From an uncultured Clostridium sp. (GTDB taxonomy: Bacteria; Bacillota; Clostridia; Lachnospirales; Lachnospiraceae), in NCBI GenBank assembly GCA_958349075.1, contig CATWBR010000148.1:1-9861 (forward strand): 9,861 nucleotides of DNA, given 5' to 3'. Below are positions 1 to 5,875 of this stretch, piece by piece. Position 1 is the stretch's first letter, and every line of letters begins with the position of its first letter. The notes under the pieces are model-generated. The model was not told the DNA's origin. It saw only the letters and a list, made by a program, of their open reading frames with translations, and made no database searches. A program made the translations under genes and the position numbers.

Positions 1-18
1 GACAAAGGGAGGAGAAAA

Positions 19-138
19 ATGAAAACCAAAAAGACAATTGCCGCATTGCTGATCTATGCCGTATTTCTGTTTCTATCCATAAATGTGGCTTTTGGACACG
101 ACATCTGGGACCGCCTGAAAAAATGGCGGGAAAGATAA
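19..138 (+). CDS. Small hydrophobic peptide, 39 aa, function unknown
   Basis: A short frame opens with ATG at 19, preceded by a strong GGGAGGAG ribosome binding site at about 8-15, and stops at TAA 136-138. It has a Lys-rich start (MKTKK), one hydrophobic stretch at about residues 7-25, and a charged Trp-containing tail that ends with KKWRER. This fits a single-pass membrane peptide or a signal-peptide-like secreted peptide. I recognise no family. The good ribosome binding site and the sensible charge/hydrophobicity pattern support it as real. Its upstream context is cut off by the window edge, so it may be the last gene of an operon. The 119 nt that follow, up to the deformylase gene, contain no convincing frame. 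Confidence 0.55.
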   Translation: MKTKKTIAALLIYAVFLFLSINVAFGHDIWDRLKKWRER

Positions 139-257
139 GAAGTGACAGGAAAGCGATGAGAAAATGTTCGGAAAACAAGCAGTAGGCGGCTGTTTGAGGA
201 ACCGGAGCAATTGTACGGATGATAGAGAGTGCAGGATAAGGAGGCAGAAGATTAACA

Positions 258-737
258 ATGATCAGAGAAATACATTTATTAGGGGATCCCGATCTTTATT
301 CGGTAAGCGCACAGGTAGAGAAGGAGGAGCTTTCGGAGCTTGACGGCCTACAGCAGGATTTACACGACACAATGATGGAGTTTCGCCGTGTATACCACGC
401 GGGAAGAGCGATTGCGGCTCCTCAGATTGGGGTGGGGAAAAGAGTGATTTACATGAATACGGGGGAACCGGTTCTGTTTGTCAATCCGGTTCTCGAATTT
501 CCGGATGATAATAAGATGGATGTGATGGACGACTGCATGTCGTTTCCAGGATTATATGTGATGGTAGAACGTTATAGGAGATGTGTTGTCCATTACAGAA
601 ATATCAGGTGGGAAGAATGCACAATGGAATTGGAAGGGGATTTGTCAGAATTAATTCAGCATGAATATGATCATCTGGATGGAATCCTGGCTACGATGAG
701 GGCGAAGAACAGCAGGTCATTTTTTATGAGGAAATAA
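258..737 (+). CDS. Divergent peptide deformylase-like protein
   Basis: This 159-residue protein has the three peptide deformylase signatures in order. Motif I is GRAIAAPQ (residues 49-56), motif II is DDCMS (91-95) and motif III is HEYDH (135-139). The expected metal ligands Cys93, His135 and His139 and the catalytic Glu136 are all present. Deformylases remove the formyl group from the initiator Met of nascent proteins in the cytoplasm. Motif I normally reads GxGxAAPQ and motif II EGCxS; here the second Gly of motif I is Ala, and Glu-Gly of motif II is Asp-Asp. This is therefore a divergent paralogue and probably not the housekeeping enzyme, which normally sits beside fmt. It starts at ATG 258 with AAGGAGG at 238-244, a rather long spacing of 13 nt. 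Membership of the fold is very likely; deformylase activity is inferred and less certain. Confidence 0.88.
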   Translation: MIREIHLLGDPDLYSVSAQVEKEELSELDGLQQDLHDTMMEFRRVYHAGRAIAAPQIGVGKRVIYMNTGEPVLFVNPVLEFPDDNKMDVMDDCMSFPGLYVMVERYRRCVVHYRNIRWEECTMELEGDLSELIQHEYDHLDGILATMRAKNSRSFFMRK

Positions 738-833
738 AAGATACGACTAGGCAGCCATACAAAATGCCCCGCAATTTCAGGCATAAACAAATCATAAATG
801 CAGATGCTAAAGAGAAAATTCATTTCCCGGTGA

Positions 834-847
834 ACATGCCGGCATGT
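834..847. repeat. 14-bp perfect palindrome upstream of Cys-rich gene
   Basis: The sequence ACATGCCGGCATGT is identical to its reverse complement and lies about 40 nt before the start of the Cys-rich mini-protein gene. It has no T-tract, so it is unlikely to be a terminator. It could be a binding site for a dimeric regulator, or chance. The rest of the 738-885 gap shows nothing else that I can support. Confidence 0.3.
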
Positions 848-885
848 GCAGACCATAATGATACAGTCCTGAAGGAGCAAAGACG

Positions 886-1134
886 ATGGAAAAAAGTAAA
901 TACCCCGTCCCAGACGAAACAGATATAATCAATAGCCCCAATGTTTCCCGATCAGGTGAAACCATTGCACCCAATCCACCGGAAACAATCAATCCGGCCT
1001 GTCCATGCAGGAGAAAATGCGTCCGTCATGGAAACTGCATCGAGTGCCGGGCCACCCATGAGGCGGAGGGGAAGTATCCGACCTGCTGCCAGAGGATTGA
1101 AAATAGAAAACGAAAGAAGAAAGGGAGTGTATAG
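886..1134 (+). CDS. Cys-rich mini-protein, 82 aa, putative metal-binding
   Basis: ATG 886 is preceded by AAGGAG at 873-878. The first ~37 residues are polar and Pro/Asn-rich, probably disordered. A compact Cys cluster follows: C39, C41, C45, C51, C54, C67 and C68, reading roughly CPC-x3-C-x5-C-x2-C-x12-CC with RHGNCIEC in the middle. The protein ends in a basic tail (NRKRKKKG). Small proteins with this kind of Cys cluster, seen in clostridia, probably bind a metal such as zinc, but their function is unknown. That is family impression plus inference. A different frame, open from 941 across this gene, competes with it. The Cys/His spacing and the ribosome binding site favour this frame. The HEAT-like gene starts 1 nt after this stop, suggesting translational coupling. 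Confidence 0.72.
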   Translation: MEKSKYPVPDETDIINSPNVSRSGETIAPNPPETINPACPCRRKCVRHGNCIECRATHEAEGKYPTCCQRIENRKRKKKGSV

Positions 1135-1135
1135 A

Positions 1136-1600
1136 GTGGATTTCAGCCAAGTTGCAGAGTTTGCAGAGGCGCTTAAATCAAAAGATGAGACAAGAGCCTA
1201 CCAGTGTTTTAAGACCCTGGAAAAAGAATCTGCGGATACGGATAATGTCTACCCGTTTTTTGACTTTTTCGCAGAAATGATGGAACATGACAACTCTTAT
1301 ATCAGGACAAGAGGCCTGCTTCTGATAGCAGCCAACGCCAGGTGGGATACGGAAAATAAGATAGACGAGCTGATTGACCGCTACCTGGAACATATTGAGG
1401 ACGAAAAGCCCATTACATCAAGACAATGCATCAAAGCCCTTCCGGTCATAGCCAAATGGAAACCGAAGCTTCTGGAAGATATCTGCAGGGCCCTCAGGAA
1501 AGCGGATCCGGGAATTTACAAAGAAAGCATGAGCCCGCTTGTTGCCCGGGATATTAAGGAGGCACTGGAAACAATACTGGACGAGAGACGGGCGGAATAA
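1136..1600 (+). CDS. Helical HEAT-like repeat protein, 154 aa
   Basis: The likely start is GTG 1136, with GGGAG at 1123-1127 about 8 nt ahead. The frame stays open back to an ATG at 941, but the upstream part overlaps the Cys-rich gene and reads as low-quality Arg/Pro-rich sequence, so I reject that start. The protein (MDFSQVAEFAEALKS...) is almost entirely amphipathic alpha-helix. Paired helices at about residues 36-68, 73-88, 92-107 and 110-122 resemble HEAT/ARM-type repeats. This pattern is typical of proteins that bind other proteins or nucleic acids. Similar clostridial proteins are sometimes labelled SufBD-like, but I see no Fe-S assembly signature and would not assign that role. It starts 1 nt after the Cys-rich gene and lies 12 nt before the acetyltransferase gene, so the three probably share a transcript. 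Confidence 0.75.
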   Translation: MDFSQVAEFAEALKSKDETRAYQCFKTLEKESADTDNVYPFFDFFAEMMEHDNSYIRTRGLLLIAANARWDTENKIDELIDRYLEHIEDEKPITSRQCIKALPVIAKWKPKLLEDICRALRKADPGIYKESMSPLVARDIKEALETILDERRAE

Positions 1601-1612
1601 GGAGACAAGAAT

Positions 1613-2176
1613 ATGATACTGGAAACAGAGCGATTGGTTCTGCGTAAGATGAATCAGGGTGATTTTGACGCATTGTGCAGGATACTTCAGGACGAAGAGG
1701 CTATGTACGCATACGAAGGCGCGTTCAGCGACGGGGAAGTGCAGGAATGGCTGGACAGACAGATAGGACGGTATGAAAATGACGGATTCGGCCTGTGGGC
1801 CGTGCTTTTGAAGGAGAACGGCCGTATGATCGGGCAGTGCGGGCTTACAATGCAGGATTGCGGCGAAAGGCGTGTACCCGAAGTGGGATATCTTTTTGAG
1901 AAGGCATATTGGCATCAGGGATATGCATTGGAGGCCGCCGCCGCTTGCCGCGATTATGCGTTCAGGAAATTAGACGCGGAGGAGGTCTTTTCGATTATCA
2001 GGGACAATAATATTCCGTCTCAAAAGGTTGCGAGAAGAAATGGAATGGAGTACAGGGATACGGTAATCAAACATTACAGAGGCGTTGTAATGCCGCATCT
2101 TGTCTTTTCGGTTAAGAGAACGAAAAATCCGATCAGCCCGTGCGGTGTAGTCTGTCCGGAGTGTTTTATAAAATAG
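1613..2176 (+). CDS. GNAT family N-acetyltransferase (RimJ/RimL-like)
   Basis: This 187-residue protein starts at ATG 1613 with AAGGAG at 1599-1604. It opens with LETERLVLRKM, the usual beginning of RimJ/RimL-type (Acetyltransf_3) enzymes, which transfer acetyl from acetyl-CoA to amino groups of proteins or small molecules. A VPEVGYLF strand (88-95) leads into WHQGYALEAA (100-109), the pyrophosphate-binding loop for acetyl-CoA. The later segment with N133, S136, KVA and NGM (133-145) is the conserved end of the core. The core ends near residue 166. A tail (171-187) containing CGVVCPEC follows and is not part of a normal GNAT fold; it resembles the Cys-rich start of DUF3795-type proteins. The substrate cannot be told from sequence. 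Confidence 0.9.
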   Translation: MILETERLVLRKMNQGDFDALCRILQDEEAMYAYEGAFSDGEVQEWLDRQIGRYENDGFGLWAVLLKENGRMIGQCGLTMQDCGERRVPEVGYLFEKAYWHQGYALEAAAACRDYAFRKLDAEEVFSIIRDNNIPSQKVARRNGMEYRDTVIKHYRGVVMPHLVFSVKRTKNPISPCGVVCPECFIK

Positions 2177-2213
2177 TACCAGCCTGTAAAAAGTTGTAAA
2201 AGCACTTAAGGCT

Positions 2214-2249
2214 CTCAAAGCGCATAAGATAGATTAACGTAGCTTTGAG
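2214..2249 (+). promoter_or_regulatory. Inverted repeat overlapping the sigK ribosome binding site
   Basis: CTCAAAGC (2214-2221) and GCTTTGAG (2242-2249) are perfect 8-bp inverted repeats with a 20-nt loop. The 3' arm contains the first bases of the GAGGTGG ribosome binding site (2247-2253) that serves the TTG start at 2260. If the hairpin forms in mRNA it would partly hide that site. Translational control is inference; the repeat itself is seen directly. Confidence 0.45.
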
Positions 2250-2259
2250 GTGGCTTTCT

Positions 2260-2889
2260 TTGAAAACATTTCCAAAACCATTGACGGCCAGTGAAGAACG
2301 TGAGTATCTAAAACGCTGCAAAGAGGGAGACGAAGAAGCCAAGGCCGTCCTGATTGAACGCAACTTAAGGCTGGTGGCCCATGTCATAAAAAAGTACCAG
2401 TATACCGATTATGAAATGGAAGACCTTCTGTCGGTTGGGACAATCGGACTGATCAAAGCCGTAAATACGTTCAAGATGGACCGCGGTTCCCGCCTGGCTA
2501 CCTATGCAGCGAAATGTGTGGAAAACGAGATTCTGATGCTGTTTCGCGCCGGTAAAAAGCATTCCAAAGATGTCTCCTTATATGACCCGATTGGTGTTGA
2601 TAAGGACGGAGAGACCGTTAACCTGATCGATGTGATCGAGGCGGAGGATAAGGCCGCCCTGGAGACAATCATATTGGAGCAGGATGTCTCAGAGCTTTAT
2701 GAGGCTTACAAGAAATGCCTTAAAAATACGGAGCAGGAAGTACTGAGCATGCGGTACGGGCTTTTCGGAGAACAGGAACGCACCCAGCGGGAGATAGCGG
2801 GAAAGATGGGAATCTCACGTTCTTATGTCAGCCGGATTGAGAAGAAGGCCCTGGAAAAACTAAGGCTGGAGTTTGAGAAAAACGGATGA
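2260..2889 (+). CDS. sigK: RNA polymerase sporulation sigma factor SigK
   Basis: This 209-residue sigma-70 family factor directs late mother-cell transcription during sporulation. Region 2 (about 33-98) contains RNLRLVAHVIKKY, the core-binding segment DLLSVGTIGLIKAVNTF and the -10 recognition segment LATYAAKCVENEILM. The next segment, KDVSLYDPIGVDKDGE (103-118), is typical of SigK rather than SigE. Region 4 (about 150-203) ends in a helix-turn-helix with TQREIAGKMGISRSYVSRIE. I chose TTG 2260 because GAGGTGG lies 6 nt upstream. A TTG at 2245 is in frame but has no ribosome binding site, and a stop at 2230-2232 closes the frame. The ~20-residue pro-sequence of Bacillus pro-sigma-K is therefore absent, as reported for Clostridioides difficile. 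The gene is also not split by a skin-like element. Confidence 0.93.
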   Translation: MKTFPKPLTASEEREYLKRCKEGDEEAKAVLIERNLRLVAHVIKKYQYTDYEMEDLLSVGTIGLIKAVNTFKMDRGSRLATYAAKCVENEILMLFRAGKKHSKDVSLYDPIGVDKDGETVNLIDVIEAEDKAALETIILEQDVSELYEAYKKCLKNTEQEVLSMRYGLFGEQERTQREIAGKMGISRSYVSRIEKKALEKLRLEFEKNG

Positions 2890-2994
2890 GCCGGAAACGG
2901 TTTTATCCCGGGCGTATGGCTGCCCGGAAAAACAGTGTCGGAGACGAGGCAGCATTCTCTGTCAGCATACCGGTTTCTGCTAACCATGCAGAAG

Positions 2995-3012
2995 GCCGGA
3001 TGCCGATCCGGC
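2995..3012 (+). repeat. Hairpin downstream of sigK
   Basis: GCCGGAT (2995-3001) and ATCCGGC (3006-3012) form a perfect 7-bp stem with a 4-nt loop, about 105 nt after the sigK stop. No T-tract follows, so it is at best a weak or Rho-assisted terminator. A second GC-rich stem, CCGGGC (2908-2913) with GCCCGG (2922-2927), lies just after the stop. The gap 2890-3064 shows no credible gene. Confidence 0.35.
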
Positions 3013-3064
3013 AGCCAATCAGAGAAAATAGCATAAATTCGATAATTTATCGCAATATTTCTGA

Positions 3065-3093
3065 TTGTATTATAAATGTCCTGAGTTTATAAT
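3065..3093 (+). promoter_or_regulatory. Predicted sigma-A promoter of galE
   Basis: A perfect TATAAT (-10) at 3088-3093 is preceded by TTGTAT at 3065-3070 with a 17-bp spacer. The -35 matches the consensus only in its TTG. The predicted start of transcription, near 3100, leaves a leader of about 37 nt before galE. The surrounding 3030-3095 stretch is AT-rich, as expected for a promoter. Confidence 0.55.
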
Positions 3094-3136
3094 TAAGGCT
3101 GAACATGCAGTTTTGATTAGAAGGAGGATGTTTATT

Positions 3137-4153
3137 ATGGCAATTTTAGTTACAGGCGGCGCAGGATACATAGGAAGCCATACGTGTGTGGAGCTTCTGA
3201 ACGCGGGATATGAGGTTGTGGTAGTGGATAATCTTATCAATTCCAGTGAGGAGTCCTTAAGGCGTGTGGAAAGAATCACAGGCAGGCAGGTGACGTTTTA
3301 CAAGGCTGATTTATTGGATAAGCCTGCCATTGAAGCAGTTTTTGAGAAAGAAAACATCGATTCCGTTATCCATTTTGCCGGACTTAAGGCAGTGGGAGAA
3401 TCTGTTGTAAAGCCTTTGGAATATTATCATAATAACATCACCGGCACCCTGCTCCTCTGCGATGTGATGAGGAATCACGGCGTTAAGAATATTATATTCA
3501 GCTCGTCGGCCACTGTCTACGGCGATCCCGCATTTGTCCCGATTACGGAGGAATGCCCGAAGGGCCAGATTACGAACCCATACGGCCAGACAAAGAGCAT
3601 GCTGGAGCAGATTCTGACCGACCTTCATGTGGCGGATCCGGAGTGGAATGTAGTTCTCCTTCGCTACTTTAACCCGATTGGCGCACATAAGAGCGGCCTG
3701 ATTGGCGAAGACCCGAAGGGAATTCCCAATAACCTGATTCCATATATTGCACAGGTGGCTGTAGGAAAGCTTGAATGCCTCGGCGTCTTCGGCGACGACT
3801 ATCCGACCCATGACGGTACGGGAGTCCGTGACTACATCCATGTGGTAGACCTGGCTGTGGGACATGTAAAGGCATTAAAAAAGATAGAAGAGAAGGCGGG
3901 AGTTACCATCTATAACCTGGGTACGGGAAACGGCTACAGCGTTCTCGATGTGGTAAAAGCTTATGCAAAGGCAAGCGGCAAAGAGATCCGGTATGAGATC
4001 AAGCCAAGACGTGCGGGAGACATCGCAACGTGCTATGCCGATGCGGCCAAAGCAAAAGCAGAGCTCGGCTGGGAGGCAGAGCGCGGCATCGAAGAAATGT
4101 GTGAGGATTCCTGGAGATGGCAGTCTTCAAATCCGGATGGGTACAGAAGCTAG
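3137..4153 (+). CDS. galE: UDP-glucose 4-epimerase
   Basis: GalE interconverts UDP-glucose and UDP-galactose with a bound NAD+. It links galactose use (Leloir pathway) to making UDP-galactose for surface polysaccharides. The 338-residue length is that of typical bacterial GalE. The Rossmann NAD-binding motif [10 protein letters not shown] lies at residues 6-15. [13 protein letters not shown] (77-89) and FSSSATVYG (121-129) carry the catalytic Ser region. The short-chain dehydrogenase pair is Tyr149 and Lys153 in [14 protein letters not shown] (176-184) and [14 protein letters not shown] (227-240) are further family landmarks. AAGGAGG at 3121-3127 fits the ATG at 3137; an ATG at 3128 abuts the ribosome binding site and is unlikely. 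No other galactose genes are adjacent, so its use here, catabolic or biosynthetic, is open. Confidence 0.97.
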   Translation: MAILVTGGAGYIGSHTCVELLNAGYEVVVVDNLINSSEESLRRVERITGRQVTFYKADLLDKPAIEAVFEKENIDSVIHFAGLKAVGESVVKPLEYYHNNITGTLLLCDVMRNHGVKNIIFSSSATVYGDPAFVPITEECPKGQITNPYGQTKSMLEQILTDLHVADPEWNVVLLRYFNPIGAHKSGLIGEDPKGIPNNLIPYIAQVAVGKLECLGVFGDDYPTHDGTGVRDYIHVVDLAVGHVKALKKIEEKAGVTIYNLGTGNGYSVLDVVKAYAKASGKEIRYEIKPRRAGDIATCYADAAKAKAELGWEAERGIEEMCEDSWRWQSSNPDGYRS

Positions 4154-4154
4154 G

Positions 4155-4208
4155 TGAGAATTCGTATTCTCATCCCAACGGTTTGGCACCAATCATCCGG
4201 GATGAGAA
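4155..4208 (+). promoter_or_regulatory. Mutually exclusive hairpins after galE
   Basis: TGAGAAT (4155-4161) pairs perfectly with ATTCTCA (4166-4172) across a TCGT loop. Most of that 3' arm is also part of TTCTCATCCC (4167-4176), which pairs perfectly over 10 bp with GGGATGAGAA (4199-4208). The two stems cannot form together. They start 2 nt after the galE stop. They may protect the mRNA 3' end or act as part of a complex terminator; neither is followed by a T-tract. Confidence 0.45.
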
Positions 4209-4239
4209 CAGAATAAAGTAAAAAGTTAAGATTGTAATG

Positions 4240-4280
4240 TACAGGCAAGCCGGACGTAATTCGGCTTGCCTGTATTAATT
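4240..4280 (+). terminator. Putative intrinsic terminator of galE
   Basis: ACAGGCAAGCCG (4241-4252) and CGGCTTGCCTGT (4262-4273) form a perfect 12-bp stem, extended by T4240-A4274, with a 9-nt loop. The following TTAATTT is only moderately T-rich. The long GC-containing stem between galE and the next promoter makes termination the likely role, perhaps with reduced efficiency. Confidence 0.65.
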
Positions 4281-4336
4281 TGCTATAAATATACATATTT
4301 TGACACGGTTGTTGACATTATTTAGTTAATTTGCTG

Positions 4337-4365
4337 TTGTAATTAATTGACAAACTTGCTATAAT
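4337..4365 (+). promoter_or_regulatory. Extended -10 promoter of the transporter operon
   Basis: A TG-C-TATAAT extended -10 (hexamer at 4360-4365) is preceded at 17 bp by TTGTAA (4337-4342). Transcription would start near 4372, about 43 nt before the GTG start of the transporter. Three TTGACA hexamers (4300-4305, 4312-4317, 4347-4352) lie in the same AT-rich stretch, but none is correctly spaced to the TATAAT. Confidence 0.7.
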
Positions 4366-4414
4366 TGTTGGCTGGACTATGAAATGTCCAGAAAAGGATA
4401 GGGAGGTTTTTAAG

Positions 4415-5860
4415 GTGAAAAAGTTATTTGCTTTTTTAGGAAGCCTGGGCCTGATGCTTGTTTGCAATCCGGTTACAGCCTTGGCTGCGGAGCAGACGGC
4501 CGGTGGTGAGAGTGTGTCAGTTCCAATCTGGCTGTGTATTCCTTTTGCGGGACTTCTTTTATGCATTGCGATTCTGCCGTTAGTTAAAGCAGAGTGGTGG
4601 GAGGGACACCAGCCCCATGCGGTGATTTTCTGGTCGCTGCTCTTTATTATTCCGTTTGCTCTTTCATTCAGTGCGGGCACAGCGCTTGAGACAGTGCTGG
4701 AATGCATTGTGAATGATTATCTGACATTTATTATTCTGTTGTTCGGACTGTTCTGTGTTTCAGGCAACATAACGATGTCCGGGGACCTGGCAGGTTCTCC
4801 GAGAATCAATGTGGGACTTTTGGCATTGGGGACATTACTTTCAAGCTGGATCGGCACGACAGGGGCCAGCATGCTGATGGTCCGGCCGGTTATTAAGATG
4901 AATTCATGGAGAAAAAGAAAACGCCATATTATTGTATTCTTTATTTTCCTTGTTTCCAATATCGGCGGCTGCCTTACGCCTATCGGAGACCCGCCTCTTT
5001 TAATGGGATTTATGAGGGGAATTCCTTTCTTCTGGAGCCTGAGGCTTTTACCGCTTCTTCTCGTCAATATGGCAGTCCTTCTTTTCCTGTTTTACTGGAT
5101 TGACAGGCGCGCCTATCGAAAAGATATTGCGATGGGGCTTAAACCGGATATCAGTAAGCCGGGTACAGAGGTTAAAATCAGGGGAATCCACAACCTTATT
5201 TTCCTGGTTATGATTGTGGCGGCCGTTATTTTAAGCGGAACACTGCCGGGACATCCCGCATTTCAGGATGCGGCGGGGAATGTACGCGGAATCCATATTT
5301 TTGGAGAAGTACAGCTTGGATATCCTGCCCTGATTGAGATTGTAATAATACTTCTTGCTGCATTTCTCTCTTTCAAGACGACCAATGTGGAAATCAGAAG
5401 AGAGAACCATTTTACCTGGAGTGCAATCCGTGAGGTTGCGGTGCTGTTTATCGGTATCTTCATTACCATGCAGCCGGCTCTCATGCTTTTGAAGGCCAAC
5501 GGAGGAAAGCTTGGAATCACAGAGCCGTTCCAGATGTTCTGGGCAACGGGAATGTTATCCAGTTTCTTAGACAATACGCCTACATACCTGGTCTTTCTGA
5601 CCACGGCAGGAGCACTCGGATTCAAGGAGGGAATGACTACCACACTCGGAACGGTACCGATACAGATGCTGATGGCTATTTCGGCCGGTGCAGTATTTAT
5701 GGGAGCCAATACTTATATTGGAAACGCTCCCAACTTTATGGTTAAGTCAATAGCGGATGAGAACGGTGTGCGCATGCCGTCGTTTTTCGGTTATCTTCTC
5801 TGGTCACTGGTAATCCTGGTTCCGGTCTTTGTGCTGGATATGTTACTGTTCTTTTTGTAG
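4415..5860 (+). CDS. Ion transporter, NhaD/CitMHS-type (putative Na+/H+ antiporter)
   Basis: This is a 481-residue polytopic membrane protein of the ion transporter superfamily, which includes NhaD Na+/H+ antiporters, CitMHS and ArsB. It has about eleven or twelve hydrophobic segments. The first ~25 residues (MKKLFAFLGSLGLML...ALA) look like a signal peptide or first membrane helix. Family landmarks are SNIGGCLTPIGDPPLLMGF (181-199) and LSSFLDNTPTYLVFL (381-395), which fit the paired substrate-binding loops of this fold, plus GANTYIGNAPNFMVKSIA (430-447). I chose GTG 4415 because GGGAGG lies at 4401-4406; an in-frame ATG at 4379 adds 12 polar residues and has no ribosome binding site. Cation/proton exchange is the likeliest role, but an organic anion is possible. 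The cytidylate-kinase-like gene follows 15 nt later in the same operon. Confidence 0.88.
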   Translation: MKKLFAFLGSLGLMLVCNPVTALAAEQTAGGESVSVPIWLCIPFAGLLLCIAILPLVKAEWWEGHQPHAVIFWSLLFIIPFALSFSAGTALETVLECIVNDYLTFIILLFGLFCVSGNITMSGDLAGSPRINVGLLALGTLLSSWIGTTGASMLMVRPVIKMNSWRKRKRHIIVFFIFLVSNIGGCLTPIGDPPLLMGFMRGIPFFWSLRLLPLLLVNMAVLLFLFYWIDRRAYRKDIAMGLKPDISKPGTEVKIRGIHNLIFLVMIVAAVILSGTLPGHPAFQDAAGNVRGIHIFGEVQLGYPALIEIVIILLAAFLSFKTTNVEIRRENHFTWSAIREVAVLFIGIFITMQPALMLLKANGGKLGITEPFQMFWATGMLSSFLDNTPTYLVFLTTAGALGFKEGMTTTLGTVPIQMLMAISAGAVFMGANTYIGNAPNFMVKSIADENGVRMPSFFGYLLWSLVILVPVFVLDMLLFFL

Positions 5861-5875
5861 GGAGGAGGGGACAAG

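Noticed and set aside
941..1135. N-terminal extension of the HEAT-like gene back to ATG 941
   Set aside because: It overlaps the Cys-rich gene almost completely, has no ribosome binding site, and its translation is Arg/Pro-rich without family features. GTG 1136 has a good ribosome binding site.
2196..2230. Sigma-E-type promoter for sigK using CATAAGAT (2223-2230)
   Set aside because: The -10 resembles the sigma-E consensus at six of eight positions, but no convincing -35 lies at the right distance, so I do not list it as a feature.
2886..3092. 68-residue + strand frame after sigK
   Set aside because: It has no ribosome binding site and no recognisable domain, and it runs through two hairpins and the galE promoter. 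It is most likely chance.
3311..3865. 184-residue - strand frame inside galE
   Set aside because: It is the antisense shadow of a clear galE, with no family resemblance and no ribosome binding site context.
4347..4365. TTGACA plus TATAAT as a promoter pair
   Set aside because: The spacing is only 7 bp, far from the 16-18 bp needed. TTGTAA at 4337 with a 17-bp spacer is the better -35.
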